DNA of 64,000 nt from MAG-120802 sp049430265. GTDB taxonomy: Bacteria; Actinomycetota; Actinomycetes; Nanopelagicales; Nanopelagicaceae. The first letter of the stretch is position 1, and the number at the start of each line of letters is the position of its first letter. A program made the translations under genes and the position numbers. This document shows, in pieces, positions 8,439 through 17,817 of the stretch. The notes beneath the pieces were generated by a model, which was given only the letters and a program-made list of their open reading frames with translations, was not told the origin of the DNA and did not search any database. The DNA is taken from positions 1 through 64,000 of the forward strand of contig JBMTBW010000002.1 of NCBI GenBank assembly GCA_049430265.1, written 5' to 3'.

Positions 8439-9233
8439 ATGAGATTTATTTCAAAGTATCGCCGCCATAGATTTGCTGGTCCGCTTCTTCTTCTTGGCGC
8501 TTTGCTCTTTGCCGGACTTACCTATAGCGCTGCGCAAGCGGTTACAGAGCAGGCGACACTTTCACAATCCGACAAAGCCACTTTGATCGCAGAAGGTAAA
8601 GAGATATTTGCTCGTGGTTGCTCCTCCTGTCATGGCTTAAATGCAGAGGGCGCTGGAGTTGGTCCATCACTAATTGGCGTCGGAGCTGCCTCTGTTGATT
8701 TTCAAGTAGCAACAGGTCGTATGCCAGTTGCTGATATGAGTCAGCAGATTGCTAGAAAGAAGCCGGTTTATAACGATCAAGAAGTAGCAGCTCTTGCTGC
8801 TTATGTCGCATCTTTAGCCCCTGGCCCAGCCGCTGTCACCAATGAAGAACTTGCTTGGGAGCGCGATGGAAATATGGCAGAAGGCGGCGAGCTATTTAGA
8901 AATAACTGCGCAATGTGTCATAACTTAGCTGGACAAGGTGGCGCGCTCACTCAAGGAAAATATGCTCCAACTGTTATGGGAGTTGAAGTCAAACATATAT
9001 ATGAAGCGATGATCACTGGTCCGCAGGCTATGCCAGTATTTTCCGATACGATTTTGACCCCAGAAGAAAAACTATCAATCATCAAGTGGATCAAACATGC
9101 TGAGACAGAGCCACAACTTGGCGGCGCAGCACTTGGTCGAGTTGGCCCAGTCACTGAAGGTCTTGTTGGCTGGGTATTAGGACTTGGTCTATTAATTGGC
9201 GTGGCAGTATGGCTGACAGCAAAGGCACGGTAG
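8439..9233 (+). CDS. qcrC: Diheme cytochrome c subunit of the bc1 complex
   Basis: QcrC passes electrons from the Rieske centre of the bc1 complex directly to CtaC of the oxidase. Two heme c sites are visible: CSSCH at residues 61-65 and CAMCH at 157-161. An N-terminal hydrophobic anchor/export segment spans about 12-32 and a C-terminal membrane helix about 241-260, with the heme domains outside the membrane. Its ATG follows the ctaE stop with no gap, so translation is probably coupled. The tandem-heme form replaces a soluble cytochrome c, as known for actinobacterial supercomplexes. Confidence 0.96.
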   Translation: MRFISKYRRHRFAGPLLLLGALLFAGLTYSAAQAVTEQATLSQSDKATLIAEGKEIFARGCSSCHGLNAEGAGVGPSLIGVGAASVDFQVATGRMPVADMSQQIARKKPVYNDQEVAALAAYVASLAPGPAAVTNEELAWERDGNMAEGGELFRNNCAMCHNLAGQGGALTQGKYAPTVMGVEVKHIYEAMITGPQAMPVFSDTILTPEEKLSIIKWIKHAETEPQLGGAALGRVGPVTEGLVGWVLGLGLLIGVAVWLTAKAR

Positions 9234-9237
9234 CTAA

Positions 9238-10230
9238 ATGAGCAAAGAGTTAGCCCCACTTTCTGACCCAGGACTTCCAGAGCATATTCATCGCAAAGCA
9301 GATGTTGATGTTAAGGCTGCAAAAAAGGCAGAGCGACAAGTTGGAATTTTATTTCTCTTCTCAGTTTTAGGAACTTTGCTCTTTGTATACGCTTACTTAG
9401 GAATTGATGAAGATGCTTTTATTTTTGTTCCCGTACTAGGAAGCACAAATGCCCATCAACTATTTTTAGGCCTTGGTCTTGCAATGGCGCTCTTCTTTAT
9501 TGGTATGGCGGCAGTGCATTGGGCAAAGACTCTTATGCCAGATCACGAGGTAATTGATTACCGCAAAGAACAGCGCTCTAAAGATGAAGATCGCGAGGAT
9601 TTTGTCTCAACGGTTAAAGACCGCGCAAATGAGGCAGGACTTGGTCGCCGCCCCTTTATTAAGCGAACGATGCTGCTCTCACTTGGTCTAGTTGGCATCT
9701 CTCCTGTTCTACTTCTTGGAGACCTTGGACCACTTCCAGGAAATGACCAGAAAGAGACGAATTGGAAATCTGGCACCAGACTTGTCACAGACCCAGGAGA
9801 TCGCCCGATTCGCCCCTCAGACCTTGAGGTTGGCGGTGTTGCTCAAGTTCAACCTGAACTACCTGCCGGGAAAGTTCGCCACTTAGATGACATCGCAAAG
9901 GATTCTGTTCTTTTGATCCGTATCCGCCCTGAAGAATTTAACTTGGATGCTGAGCGCCTTTCATGGACTTATGAAGGAATCATCGCTTTTTCAAAGATCT
10001 GCTCACATATGGGATGTGCGGTAGCACTCTACGAGCAGACTACAAAGCATCTACTCTGCCCATGTCATCAATCAACCTTTGATGTGACAAGAGCTGCAAA
10101 AGTTATCTTTGGACCATCTGCCCGACCCCTGCCACAATTAGCCATCACAGTTGATAGCCAAGGCTATCTAGTGGCAAAGCAGCCATTTAGTGAACCAGTC
10201 GGACCAAGTTTCTGGGGGCGGAATAAGTAA
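9238..10230 (+). CDS. qcrA: Rieske iron-sulfur subunit of the bc1 complex
   Basis: QcrA carries the [2Fe-2S] Rieske cluster that takes electrons from menaquinol. The ligand boxes are CSHMGC (Cys255, His257) and CPCHQS (Cys274, His277), with Cys260 and Cys276 placed for the structural disulfide. Three N-terminal membrane helices (near 33-52, 70-95 and 143-165) precede the Rieske domain; this three-helix form with a long N-terminal extension is typical of Actinobacteria. The paired arginines at 137-138 before the third helix fit Tat-dependent insertion. It starts four bases after qcrC and its stop overlaps the qcrB start by one base. Confidence 0.96.
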   Translation: MSKELAPLSDPGLPEHIHRKADVDVKAAKKAERQVGILFLFSVLGTLLFVYAYLGIDEDAFIFVPVLGSTNAHQLFLGLGLAMALFFIGMAAVHWAKTLMPDHEVIDYRKEQRSKDEDREDFVSTVKDRANEAGLGRRPFIKRTMLLSLGLVGISPVLLLGDLGPLPGNDQKETNWKSGTRLVTDPGDRPIRPSDLEVGGVAQVQPELPAGKVRHLDDIAKDSVLLIRIRPEEFNLDAERLSWTYEGIIAFSKICSHMGCAVALYEQTTKHLLCPCHQSTFDVTRAAKVIFGPSARPLPQLAITVDSQGYLVAKQPFSEPVGPSFWGRNK

Positions 10231-11822
10231 TGAGCGCAAGAGAGAGAGTTGCTGGCCAAGTAGCCAATTACGTTGATGAACGTACTGGCTCTGCTAAGTG
10301 GCTTAAGAAGACTCTAACTAAAGTTTTCCCAGATCACTGGTCATTTATGCTCGGTGAGATTGTTCTCTACTCATTTATTATTTTATTGCTCTCTGGAACC
10401 TTCTTAACTTTCTGGTATGACCCATCAATGCGCGAAGTTGAGTATGAAGGCTCCTATCAACCGCTCTCTGGTTTGAAGATGAGCGCGGCCTATGCCTCTT
10501 CCCTTCACATCTCATTTGATGTTCGAGGTGGGCTATTAATGCGCCAGATTCATCACTGGGCAGCGCTCATTTTTATGGCAGCGATGGTTGCTCACTTAAT
10601 GCGCGTCTTCTTCACTGGAGCATTTAGAAAACCAAGAGAATTCAACTGGATCATTGGAGTTGGACTATTAACTCTTGGAATTGTTGAAGGATTCCTTGGC
10701 TACTCACTTCCAGATGATCTTCTCTCTGGAACTGGAATTAGAATTGCAGAAGCAATTATTCAAGCTATCCCAGTTGTGGGTTCATATCTATCGTTCTTTA
10801 TATTTGGTGGAGCCTTCCCAGGTGAGATGTTTATTCAGAGAATATATGTGGTTCATATTCTTTTGCTGCCAGGAATCTTCCTAGCTCTTATTACCGTGCA
10901 CTTAATGCTGGTTTGGTATCAGAAGCACACTCAATATCCTGGCCCTGGAAGAACTGAGAAGAACGTTGTTGGCTATCCCCTAATGCCTACTTATATGGCC
11001 AAGGCTGGCGGCTTCTTCTTCATCGTCTTTGGCGTAACAGCCTTCCTTGGCGCTGTGGCATCGATTAATCCAATTTGGATCTATGGGCCTTATAACCCAG
11101 GACAAATCGGCGCAGGCTCGCAGCCCGATTGGTATATGGGATGGCTTGATGGCCTGGTTCGTATGGCTCCACCACTTGAGGCATATATCTTTGGATACAC
11201 GCTCTCATTAAATATTTTGATTCCAGGTTTAATAATTCCGGGAATCATCTTCACTGGAATGGCGCTCTATCCATTTATTGAAAGTTGGATAACTGGAGAT
11301 AAGCGTGAACATCACCTACTAGATCGTCCAAGGAATGCACCAAATAGAACTGCTCTTGGAGCGATGTCTATTACCTTTATGTTGGTCACGCTAATTAACG
11401 GCGGTAATGATCTACTTGCCACTCACTTTGATCTATCAATTAATCAGATTATGTGGTTCTCTCGTATCGGCGTAATTGTTCTGCCGCCACTTGCCTTTGT
11501 CATTACCAAGCGAATCTGTCTATCACTACAGAGAGCTGATCGCGAGCTTGTGCTCCACGGCAAGGAAACTGGCCGACTTGTAATGCTGCCACATGGAGAA
11601 TTTATTGAAGTCCATGAACCCTTAACTCCAGAGAAGGCATACCTTCTAACCCAGCATGAGCAATTGCCAGCGTTAGAGGCAAACCTAAGCAATGAATATG
11701 GCGTTAGAAATCCAAAGGCCATCCGATCAAAGATTCGCTCTCGTCTATCTCGCTCTCAAGCCGAGCAGATTGCTAAACCAACAGCAAATGATGTTAAAGA
11801 GCTCGAAGGCGGACACCACTAG
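10230..11822 (+). CDS. qcrB: Cytochrome b subunit of the bc1 complex
   Basis: QcrB binds the two b hemes and oxidises menaquinol. The heme-ligand helix segment HHWAALIFMAAMVAHLMR and a second HILLLPGIFLALITVHLML helix carry the paired histidines, and PDWYMGWLDG corresponds to the Qo-site region. At 530 residues it is the long actinobacterial form, with a hydrophilic C-terminal tail of about 110 residues. It is the last gene of the operon. Eighteen bases separate it from the convergent SRPBCC gene, and no obvious terminator hairpin lies between them. Confidence 0.96.
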   Translation: MSARERVAGQVANYVDERTGSAKWLKKTLTKVFPDHWSFMLGEIVLYSFIILLLSGTFLTFWYDPSMREVEYEGSYQPLSGLKMSAAYASSLHISFDVRGGLLMRQIHHWAALIFMAAMVAHLMRVFFTGAFRKPREFNWIIGVGLLTLGIVEGFLGYSLPDDLLSGTGIRIAEAIIQAIPVVGSYLSFFIFGGAFPGEMFIQRIYVVHILLLPGIFLALITVHLMLVWYQKHTQYPGPGRTEKNVVGYPLMPTYMAKAGGFFFIVFGVTAFLGAVASINPIWIYGPYNPGQIGAGSQPDWYMGWLDGLVRMAPPLEAYIFGYTLSLNILIPGLIIPGIIFTGMALYPFIESWITGDKREHHLLDRPRNAPNRTALGAMSITFMLVTLINGGNDLLATHFDLSINQIMWFSRIGVIVLPPLAFVITKRICLSLQRADRELVLHGKETGRLVMLPHGEFIEVHEPLTPEKAYLLTQHEQLPALEANLSNEYGVRNPKAIRSKIRSRLSRSQAEQIAKPTANDVKELEGGHH

Positions 11823-11840
11823 TTTTTGTCTTGCGTTAAT

Positions 11841-12311
11841 TTAGCTGACTTGCTTCTCTGCCAATTCCTTTAATCTAACCAGGGTTTTAGCCATCGCTCT
11901 TGGCACCCATTCATAAGAATCACTTACCCACCATTTAGATCTTGCTTTTCTGCCATCCCAGGTTTGGATAACAAGAGTAGTTTTTGGATTTAGCTCTTTA
12001 AGCTCATAGCGCCATACATTATGCATCAGATGGCGCCAGGCAAGAGATTTATTCTCTTCAAACTCAACTACATGATTCTTGATAATGTAGGGAATAACAT
12101 ATTTCATCTTCATCCCAAAGCTAGCTCCAAGATGAAGCCGATCTGGAGCTTTGAGTTCACCTTTTAACATCCCTGAGCCATCGATTTTTTGATGATTTTT
12201 GGGGTCAGCAATCAGATCAAAAATTACTTTGGCTGGCGCATTAATTTCAAGCTGAGTTTTAAGAAATAGAGGTATGCCGGTATCTACTATCTCTGCCCTA
12301 ATTTTCTCCAT
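11841..12311 (-). CDS. SRPBCC (START/polyketide-cyclase-like) family protein
   Basis: This 156-residue protein has the pattern of the SRPBCC ligand-binding fold: an amphipathic strand LFLKTQLEINAPAKVIFDLIADPKNH, central strands, and a long C-terminal helix (WVPRAMAKTLVRLKELAEK). Such proteins bind lipids or other hydrophobic ligands; no ligand can be inferred here. It overlaps the end of ctaF by one base and is the last gene of the leftward ctaC-ctaD-ctaF unit. A second, unrelated-looking member of the fold is at 52429. Confidence 0.7.
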   Translation of the reverse strand: MEKIRAEIVDTGIPLFLKTQLEINAPAKVIFDLIADPKNHQKIDGSGMLKGELKAPDRLHLGASFGMKMKYVIPYIIKNHVVEFEENKSLAWRHLMHNVWRYELKELNPKTTLVIQTWDGRKARSKWWVSDSYEWVPRAMAKTLVRLKELAEKQVS

Positions 12312-12712
12312 TAGTGGCTCGATGCAGATGGTTTTTCATACTCTAAGACAAATCCCATAACCGAAACTATTAGCGCGCCAACCGCAATTAGCGTTAACCA
12401 CCATCCCACAATTAATCCCACTCCCGCAGCAGTGGCAGCAAGTCCCACTGGAAGTGGCCACCAAGAATGTGGGCTATAGAAACCAAGTTCACCAGCTCCA
12501 TCTGAGATAAGTCCATCATTATTATCTTCTGGAAGAACTCCACCAGATCTTCTATTGATAAACCAGAAGTAGTAGCCAATGATGAGAGCAAGGCCTGCGC
12601 ATAATAGAACAGCGGTAATTCCTAACGGCTCTCCCCCTAAATACCAGTAGACCCCTCCGACGATTGCATAAAATGCAAAAAGAAAAAGGAATAAGCGATA
12701 GCCAACCTTCAT
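12311..12712 (-). CDS. ctaF: Cytochrome c oxidase subunit IV (actinobacterial CtaF)
   Basis: This small accessory subunit of the actinobacterial aa3 oxidase is 133 residues with four predicted membrane helices, two near residues 5-55 and two near 82-125, joined by a polar segment rich in Gly, Asp and Asn. Size, topology and position directly after ctaD match the CtaF subunit of Corynebacterium and Mycobacterium. Its start abuts the ctaD stop (12713), so the two are cotranscribed and probably translationally coupled. Confidence 0.88.
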   Translation of the reverse strand: MKVGYRLFLFLFAFYAIVGGVYWYLGGEPLGITAVLLCAGLALIIGYYFWFINRRSGGVLPEDNNDGLISDGAGELGFYSPHSWWPLPVGLAATAAGVGLIVGWWLTLIAVGALIVSVMGFVLEYEKPSASSH

Positions 12713-14377
12713 TTAGTGGCCTTCAATCTTGGAGTGGTTTGGATGATTAAGATCAAAGGCTGGACGCTCAGATCTAATCTCAGGCATGCGAAGGAAGTTA
12801 TGTCTTGGTGGCGGACAAGTTGTAGCCCACTCAAGTGATGAGCCATAGCCCCATGGATCATTGCTTTCAACTTTTGGAGACTTGCGAGTTATCCAGACAT
12901 TTATAGCAAATGGAATCATAGATATTGCTAGCAGGGTTGAACCAAGTGTTGAAACCATATTCATCCAGGTAAAACCATCAGTGGCTAGATAATCTGCATA
13001 CCTACGTGGAAAGCCCTTAATTCCTAGCCAGTGTTGAATCAAGAATGTCGTATGGAAACCCAAGAAGAGGGTCCAGAAGTGGATCTTTCCGAGAGTTTCA
13101 TTGAGCATCCGGCCCGTCATCTTTGGCCACCAGAAATAAAATCCGGCAAACATCGCAAAGACCACAGTTCCAAAGAGAACGTAATGGAAATGGGCCACAA
13201 CAAAGTAGGAGGCAGATACTGCAAAATCAAGCGGCGGGCTAGCCAAAATAACACCAGTTAAGCCGCCAAGAAGGAAGGTAACCAAGAAACCAATGACCCA
13301 AATCATTGGAGTTTCAAAGGTGAGAGAGCCTCGCCACATTGTTCCAATCCAGTTAAAGAATTTCACGCCCGTTGGCACAGCAATTAAGAAAGTCATAAAT
13401 GAAAAGAACGGTAATAAGACTTGCCCTGAGGTGTACATATGGTGGGCCCAAACCGCAACTGATAGAGCAGCGATGGCAATCGTTGCAGCTACTAGGCCTT
13501 TATATCCAAAGATTGGTTTTCTGCTAAATACTGGGAAAATTTCACTCGCAATTCCAAAAAATGGCAGCGCCAAGATATAAACCTCGGGGTGGCCAAAGAA
13601 CCAGAAGAGATGTTGCCAGAGCATCGCTCCGCCATTTGCAGGATCAAAGATGAGTGAACCAAATAGGCGATCTGACTCAAGAGCAAGTAGCGCTGCAGCA
13701 AGTGGTGGGAAGGCAATGAGCACCAAGATGGAAGTTAGTAGAACGTTCCAAGAGAAAATCGACATTCTAAACATCGTCATTCCTGGAGCGCGCATTGTGA
13801 AAATTGTGGTTACAAAGTTAACTCCACCAAGAATTGTTCCAAGTCCACTAACAGCAAGACCCATAATCCAGAGATCTGCGCCAATTCCTGGTGAATAAAT
13901 ATCATTTGATAACGGGGCGTATGCAGTCCATCCAAAGCTTGCTGCTCCCCCAGGGGTTAGAAAGCCTGCAAAGGCAACAATTCCACCAAATAAATAGAGC
14001 CAATAAGAGAGCATGTTCATTCTTGGAAATGCCACATCGGCAGCTCCAATTTGAAGTGGCATGATCACATTTGCAAAGCCAACAAAGAGCGGGGTTGCAA
14101 ACATCAATAACATGATGGTGCCATGCATAGTAAAGACTTGGTTATATTGCTCAGAGCTTAAAAATTGCATCCCTGGGCGCGTTAGCTCAGCTCTTAAAAG
14201 TAGAGCCAATATTCCCCCAATTAGAAACCATGCAAAAGAAGTTCCTAGATAGAGATAGCCAATAACTTTATGATCAGTTGAGGTTAATATCTTGACTGCC
14301 AATTTGCCTTTGCTCATTGGCTTAGGAGCCTCTGGCATCTCATCTGAGGCTAGAGTGCGAGTGGCATAAGTGGTCAC
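12713..14377 (-). CDS. ctaD: Cytochrome c oxidase subunit I
   Basis: The catalytic subunit of the aa3 oxidase reduces oxygen to water and pumps protons. The 554 residues form about twelve membrane helices. FFGHPEVYIL holds the CuB histidine and cross-linked tyrosine, VWAHHMY the other CuB histidines, and VAHFHYVL the heme a/a3 ligands; FTMHGTIMLL carries the first heme a histidine. The start is GTG at 14377, overlapping the ctaC stop in a GTGA junction. GAGGTG lies about six bases upstream as a clear Shine-Dalgarno, consistent with an operon-internal gene. Confidence 0.97.
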   Translation of the reverse strand: MTTYATRTLASDEMPEAPKPMSKGKLAVKILTSTDHKVIGYLYLGTSFAWFLIGGILALLLRAELTRPGMQFLSSEQYNQVFTMHGTIMLLMFATPLFVGFANVIMPLQIGAADVAFPRMNMLSYWLYLFGGIVAFAGFLTPGGAASFGWTAYAPLSNDIYSPGIGADLWIMGLAVSGLGTILGGVNFVTTIFTMRAPGMTMFRMSIFSWNVLLTSILVLIAFPPLAAALLALESDRLFGSLIFDPANGGAMLWQHLFWFFGHPEVYILALPFFGIASEIFPVFSRKPIFGYKGLVAATIAIAALSVAVWAHHMYTSGQVLLPFFSFMTFLIAVPTGVKFFNWIGTMWRGSLTFETPMIWVIGFLVTFLLGGLTGVILASPPLDFAVSASYFVVAHFHYVLFGTVVFAMFAGFYFWWPKMTGRMLNETLGKIHFWTLFLGFHTTFLIQHWLGIKGFPRRYADYLATDGFTWMNMVSTLGSTLLAISMIPFAINVWITRKSPKVESNDPWGYGSSLEWATTCPPPRHNFLRMPEIRSERPAFDLNHPNHSKIEGH

Positions 14378-15123
14378 GAGTTCACCTCAGCTTTGAGAGA
14401 TTGGATATAAGAGTCGTACTCACTCGGTGTAACTACTTTTACGGTAAACCTCATCTGCGAGTGCTGCCTTCCACATAAGATATTGCAAAATCCTCGATAC
14501 TCGCCTAACTCATTGGCAGTAAATTCCAGTTGATTAGTTACTCCAGGAATGTTCTGCATCTGAATCATGAAATCAGGAACCCAGAATGAGTGGATCACAT
14601 CAGATGCGGTAAAAGTAAATCTAACTTTCTCACCTAGCGGCATATAAAGCACCGGCGGTTGGCCAGGAGTTCCAGTAACTGTGGTTCCTTCGCCAGCCTC
14701 TTTATAGGTAAATTGCCATGACCATTGAAAGCCGTTAACTGTTACATCGTGAAGCTCAGTGCTGCTCTGTGGAGATAGCGCAACAATTTCATTTTCTGCC
14801 TTAGCGGTATATCCAAAGAGAACGGCGACGATAATGAATGGAATAACGGTATAAGCAACCTCTGCTGGAATGTTATATTGAAATTGCCTTGGAAATGCTT
14901 CGCCTTCTTTTTTGCGATGAAAAAATACTGGCCAGAGAATTAAAATCAGAGTAAAGGCGCCAACAACTGCCGCGGCTAGCCAAGCCCATTGCCAGAGTGC
15001 AAAAGATGCCTCGTTGACGCTGGTGACTCCCCCGCGATATCCAATTCCAGTTAGCTCTTCATTGGAACAACCAGCCAGAAGCGGCAAAGAGGCTGCCAGG
15101 GCAAGTTTTTTAAGAGCAAGCAT
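14374..15123 (-). CDS. ctaC: Cytochrome c oxidase subunit II (lipoprotein)
   Basis: CtaC accepts electrons at the binuclear CuA centre. The C-terminal cupredoxin domain contains CNILCGRQHSQM, with both CuA cysteines, a histidine and the methionine. I chose ATG 15123 rather than 15159 because it gives a 249-residue protein with an ideal lipoprotein signal: positive start, hydrophobic core and lipobox LLAGC with Cys19. A TATTCT box lies 12 to 7 bases before this ATG and there is no Shine-Dalgarno, which supports the choice. Two membrane helices (near 42-65 and 85-108) follow. It heads the leftward ctaC-ctaD-ctaF-SRPBCC operon. Confidence 0.93.
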   Translation of the reverse strand: MLALKKLALAASLPLLAGCSNEELTGIGYRGGVTSVNEASFALWQWAWLAAAVVGAFTLILILWPVFFHRKKEGEAFPRQFQYNIPAEVAYTVIPFIIVAVLFGYTAKAENEIVALSPQSSTELHDVTVNGFQWSWQFTYKEAGEGTTVTGTPGQPPVLYMPLGEKVRFTFTASDVIHSFWVPDFMIQMQNIPGVTNQLEFTANELGEYRGFCNILCGRQHSQMRFTVKVVTPSEYDSYIQSLKAEVNS

Positions 15124-15179
15124 GGGATAAGAATACTTGCGCCTCGCATCTGCGCCCATTAGGGGGTAGGTTTCTAAGG
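15124..15179. promoter_or_regulatory. Compact divergent promoter region, ctaC / cysteine desulfurase-like gene
   Basis: Leftward, TATTCT occupies 15135 down to 15130, 12 to 7 bases before the ctaC ATG. Rightward, TAGGTT at 15167-15172 lies 13 to 8 bases before GTG 15180. Neither start has a Shine-Dalgarno at a usable distance. The 56-base gap therefore appears to hold two back-to-back leaderless promoters whose upstream elements must interleave. Confidence 0.55.
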
Positions 15180-16271
15180 GTGTTGCCCATCACAGATATC
15201 GCCCCAGAGGATGACTTTCAGAGTGAGTTGCCTCTTGAGCCCATGGCGCGCCAACATTTACTTGAACTCTTTGATTCTGCTTGGTTTGATCCTGCGAAAA
15301 TCCATAGAAATTCGGCTCAATTAAGAAATTTGATAAATGAAGCAAAAGAATCAATCGCCTCTCATCTTGGTATCGCAGGTAGTGAGCTTGAGATAGTTGG
15401 AGAGTTAGGTTTTGGATTTCAATGCGCCTTGGCGGGGTTATTAACTGAGAGCAAATCCAAATTCATCTACTCAACAGTTGATCGCCAAGTAATCCACGCC
15501 TTTGCAAGGCAACATCAAGCAAGAGGTGGAGAAGTTCTTGAACAGAGCGTTGATTCCAAAGGAATTGTTGATTTTCAAGTAGATAGCAGCAGAGAGGCAA
15601 CCCTTAGCTTTCAAGCAGTTAATAGAGAAACTGGCGTAATTCAAAACGCTCCAAAAACTTCAGATAGAACTGCAGTTTTTGCTGATATGAGCTCTGCCTA
15701 TCCGCTATCAAACCTTCCCGATAATTGGGATAGTGCGATATGGGATCCGAAATACTTTGGTGGCCCCTCCGGAATTGCTCTAGTTGGAATTGCCAATAGC
15801 GGCAGGTGGCAAAACCCAGGACCAATAATTGATAAGAGACGGGTCTATGGATCTTTTTCAAAACCACTGCTTCTTGCAACTGCTGTTGCTCTAGAGAATT
15901 GGACAAAGAGAGCAAGAGAAGATTTTGTTAAGTTAACTGAACTAAATTCCTTTATTAGGCAAGAGCTCTTTAGCCAGATTAAAGATATAAAGATTGCAGG
16001 AGATAGCGCTAATTGTGACCCAAGGTTTCTAGCCTTTGTTATTCCAGGAACCCATAGCGAAGAGGTGCTACGGAAAGTTGAAGCCCAAGGGATATTAATT
16101 GATGCAGGTTCTGCCTGTGGCTCAGGACCGCTCTCCCCTAGCCATGTTTTAACAGCGATGGGATATAGCGAAAATGGAAATTATCGAATAACTCTAAAGC
16201 CAGCCCACAATAGGCAAGGCCTTAAGAAGTTAGTTTCAGTCTTAGTTAAAGGAATCGCCGCAGGCGCATGA
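15180..16271 (+). CDS. Class V aminotransferase, cysteine desulfurase-like
   Basis: A 363-residue PLP enzyme of fold type I. DPKYFGGPSG near 183-192 holds the probable Schiff-base lysine, and DAGSACGSGPLSPS near 305-318 matches the mobile active-site cysteine loop of NifS/IscS-type desulfurases. The expected role is to release sulfur from cysteine for Fe-S clusters. Placement beside the A-type carrier and NadA, a [4Fe-4S] enzyme, supports this. The start is GTG 15180 with TAGGTT 13 to 8 bases upstream; an internal ATG at 15243 is possible. Several positions differ from classical IscS, so the substrate is not certain. Its end overlaps the carrier gene by 30 bases. Confidence 0.75.
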   Translation: MLPITDIAPEDDFQSELPLEPMARQHLLELFDSAWFDPAKIHRNSAQLRNLINEAKESIASHLGIAGSELEIVGELGFGFQCALAGLLTESKSKFIYSTVDRQVIHAFARQHQARGGEVLEQSVDSKGIVDFQVDSSREATLSFQAVNRETGVIQNAPKTSDRTAVFADMSSAYPLSNLPDNWDSAIWDPKYFGGPSGIALVGIANSGRWQNPGPIIDKRRVYGSFSKPLLLATAVALENWTKRAREDFVKLTELNSFIRQELFSQIKDIKIAGDSANCDPRFLAFVIPGTHSEEVLRKVEAQGILIDAGSACGSGPLSPSHVLTAMGYSENGNYRITLKPAHNRQGLKKLVSVLVKGIAAGA

Positions 16272-16586
16272 TCCGCCAGCATTTGGATTATCGATTGTAA
16301 AACCCTGCTTCTCAATAGTGTCAACGAAATCAATAGTTGCTCCCATTAGATATGGAGTACTCATCTTGTCGGTAACTACCTTGACACTTCCGTATGTCAT
16401 TACCGTGTCGCCATCGAGTGAGCGATCATCGAAATAGAGCTGGTAGCGAAGGCCTGAGCAACCACCTGGTTGTACTGCAACTCTAAGACTTAAATCATCT
16501 CTACCCTCTTGAGCTAGAAGGGAGGCAACTTTTACTGCAGCCTCGCTGGATAGTTTGATGCCTTCAGTCTTGGTCTCAGTACTCAT
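16242..16586 (-). CDS. erpA: A-type iron-sulfur cluster carrier (ErpA/HesB family)
   Basis: This 114-residue protein delivers Fe-S clusters to apo-enzymes. The three cluster cysteines are visible: GGCSG near residues 41-45 and the C-terminal GGSCACGDSF near 105-114. I chose ATG 16586 over an upstream ATG at 16622 because GAGGAAGAG lies just before it and the protein then starts where the family starts. It is divergent from nadA and convergent with the cysteine desulfurase-like gene, whose last 30 bases it overlaps. Together the three suggest a small Fe-S supply module for NadA. Confidence 0.9.
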   Translation of the reverse strand: MSTETKTEGIKLSSEAAVKVASLLAQEGRDDLSLRVAVQPGGCSGLRYQLYFDDRSLDGDTVMTYGSVKVVTDKMSTPYLMGATIDFVDTIEKQGFTIDNPNAGGSCACGDSFN

Positions 16587-16665
16587 ATATCTCTTCCTCG
16601 CTCGTAAACTTCTTAGAGCCATACTTTAGCGCACACGCAGCGAACTTTCGCGAGATAATGAAGCC

Positions 16666-17811
16666 ATGGCCTCAATCACTGAACTCCTTCTTCTAGGAAA
16701 AGGCTCAGACCTCTCTAGCGAGCGTGGCGTCTCCTGCACCGGTGAGCTTCCAGCATCAAGTGATCCCCATCTAGTTGAGCGGGCCAAGAAGGCTCGAGCA
16801 GCCTTAGGCAAGAGTGCAATGATTTTGGGCCATCATTATCAGAGAGATGAAGTAATAGATTTTGCAGATATCACCGGAGACTCTTTTAAATTAGCTCAAG
16901 CAGCTGCAGATAATCAATCGGCTGAGAACATAATCTTTTGCGGCGTTCACTTCATGGCAGAGAGCGCAGATATTCTCACTTCAGAAAAACAACGAGTGAT
17001 TCTTCCTGATCTCGCTGCTGGTTGTTCGATGGCCGATATGGCAGCAGCTAATCAAGTTAATCAAGCCTGGAAAGTCTTTGAGAAGCTAGGGATTGCAAGT
17101 AAAACAATTCCAGTTACCTATATGAATTCATCTGCCGCGATTAAATCATTTACTGGGGAAAATGGCGGAACTATCTGCACCTCATCAAATGCAGAGCGAG
17201 CCATGAAGTGGGCTTTTGAAAAGGGAGAGAAAGTCTTCTTTCTTCCCGATCAACACCTGGGTCGCAATACTGCAGTATTAAAACTTGGGCTAAAACTTAG
17301 CGATTGTGTTATTTGGAATCCTTGGAAAGTTAACGGTGGGCTAAGTGATGCCGAGCTAACTTCTGCCAAAGTTATTTTATGGCGAGGCCACTGCTCGGTT
17401 CATGGTCGTTTCTCAGTTGAAAATATTGAGCAGGTAAGGCAGAAAATTGCTGGCGTTAAAGTCATAGTCCATCCTGAGTGCCAGTATGAGGTCGTTTCAA
17501 AAGCCGATGTTGTTGGTAGCACTGAGATGATTATTAAGACTGTTACTCAATCTCCCGCTGGGAGCAGTTGGGCAGTTGGGACTGAACTCAATTTAGTTAA
17601 GCGCCTTGCAGCTAATAATCCGGATAAGACTGTGGTCTTTCTAGATAAAGATGTCTGTTACTGCTCAACGATGAATCGCATCGATCTGCCCCATCTACTC
17701 TGGGCGATGGAATCTCTAGTTAAGGGACGCGTGGTTAATCAGATTAAGGTCGAGCCTAAGACGGCTAACTTTGCTCGAATTGCGCTAGATCGAATGCTTG
17801 GCCTACCTTAA
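16666..17811 (+). CDS. nadA: Quinolinate synthase A
   Basis: NadA condenses iminoaspartate with dihydroxyacetone phosphate to quinolinate for NAD synthesis, using a [4Fe-4S] cluster. The 381-residue protein has GHHYQRDEVIDFAD near 54-67, the cluster cysteine segment IIFCGVHFMAESA near 91-103, a second cysteine near HPECQYE and the third in CYCSTMNRIDLPHLLWAM near the C-terminus. A GATAAT box lies 12 to 7 bases before the ATG with no Shine-Dalgarno. nadB and nadC are not in the window. The DUF3043 gene follows after six bases. Confidence 0.96.
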   Translation: MASITELLLLGKGSDLSSERGVSCTGELPASSDPHLVERAKKARAALGKSAMILGHHYQRDEVIDFADITGDSFKLAQAAADNQSAENIIFCGVHFMAESADILTSEKQRVILPDLAAGCSMADMAAANQVNQAWKVFEKLGIASKTIPVTYMNSSAAIKSFTGENGGTICTSSNAERAMKWAFEKGEKVFFLPDQHLGRNTAVLKLGLKLSDCVIWNPWKVNGGLSDAELTSAKVILWRGHCSVHGRFSVENIEQVRQKIAGVKVIVHPECQYEVVSKADVVGSTEMIIKTVTQSPAGSSWAVGTELNLVKRLAANNPDKTVVFLDKDVCYCSTMNRIDLPHLLWAMESLVKGRVVNQIKVEPKTANFARIALDRMLGLP

Positions 17812-17817
17812 GCGACT

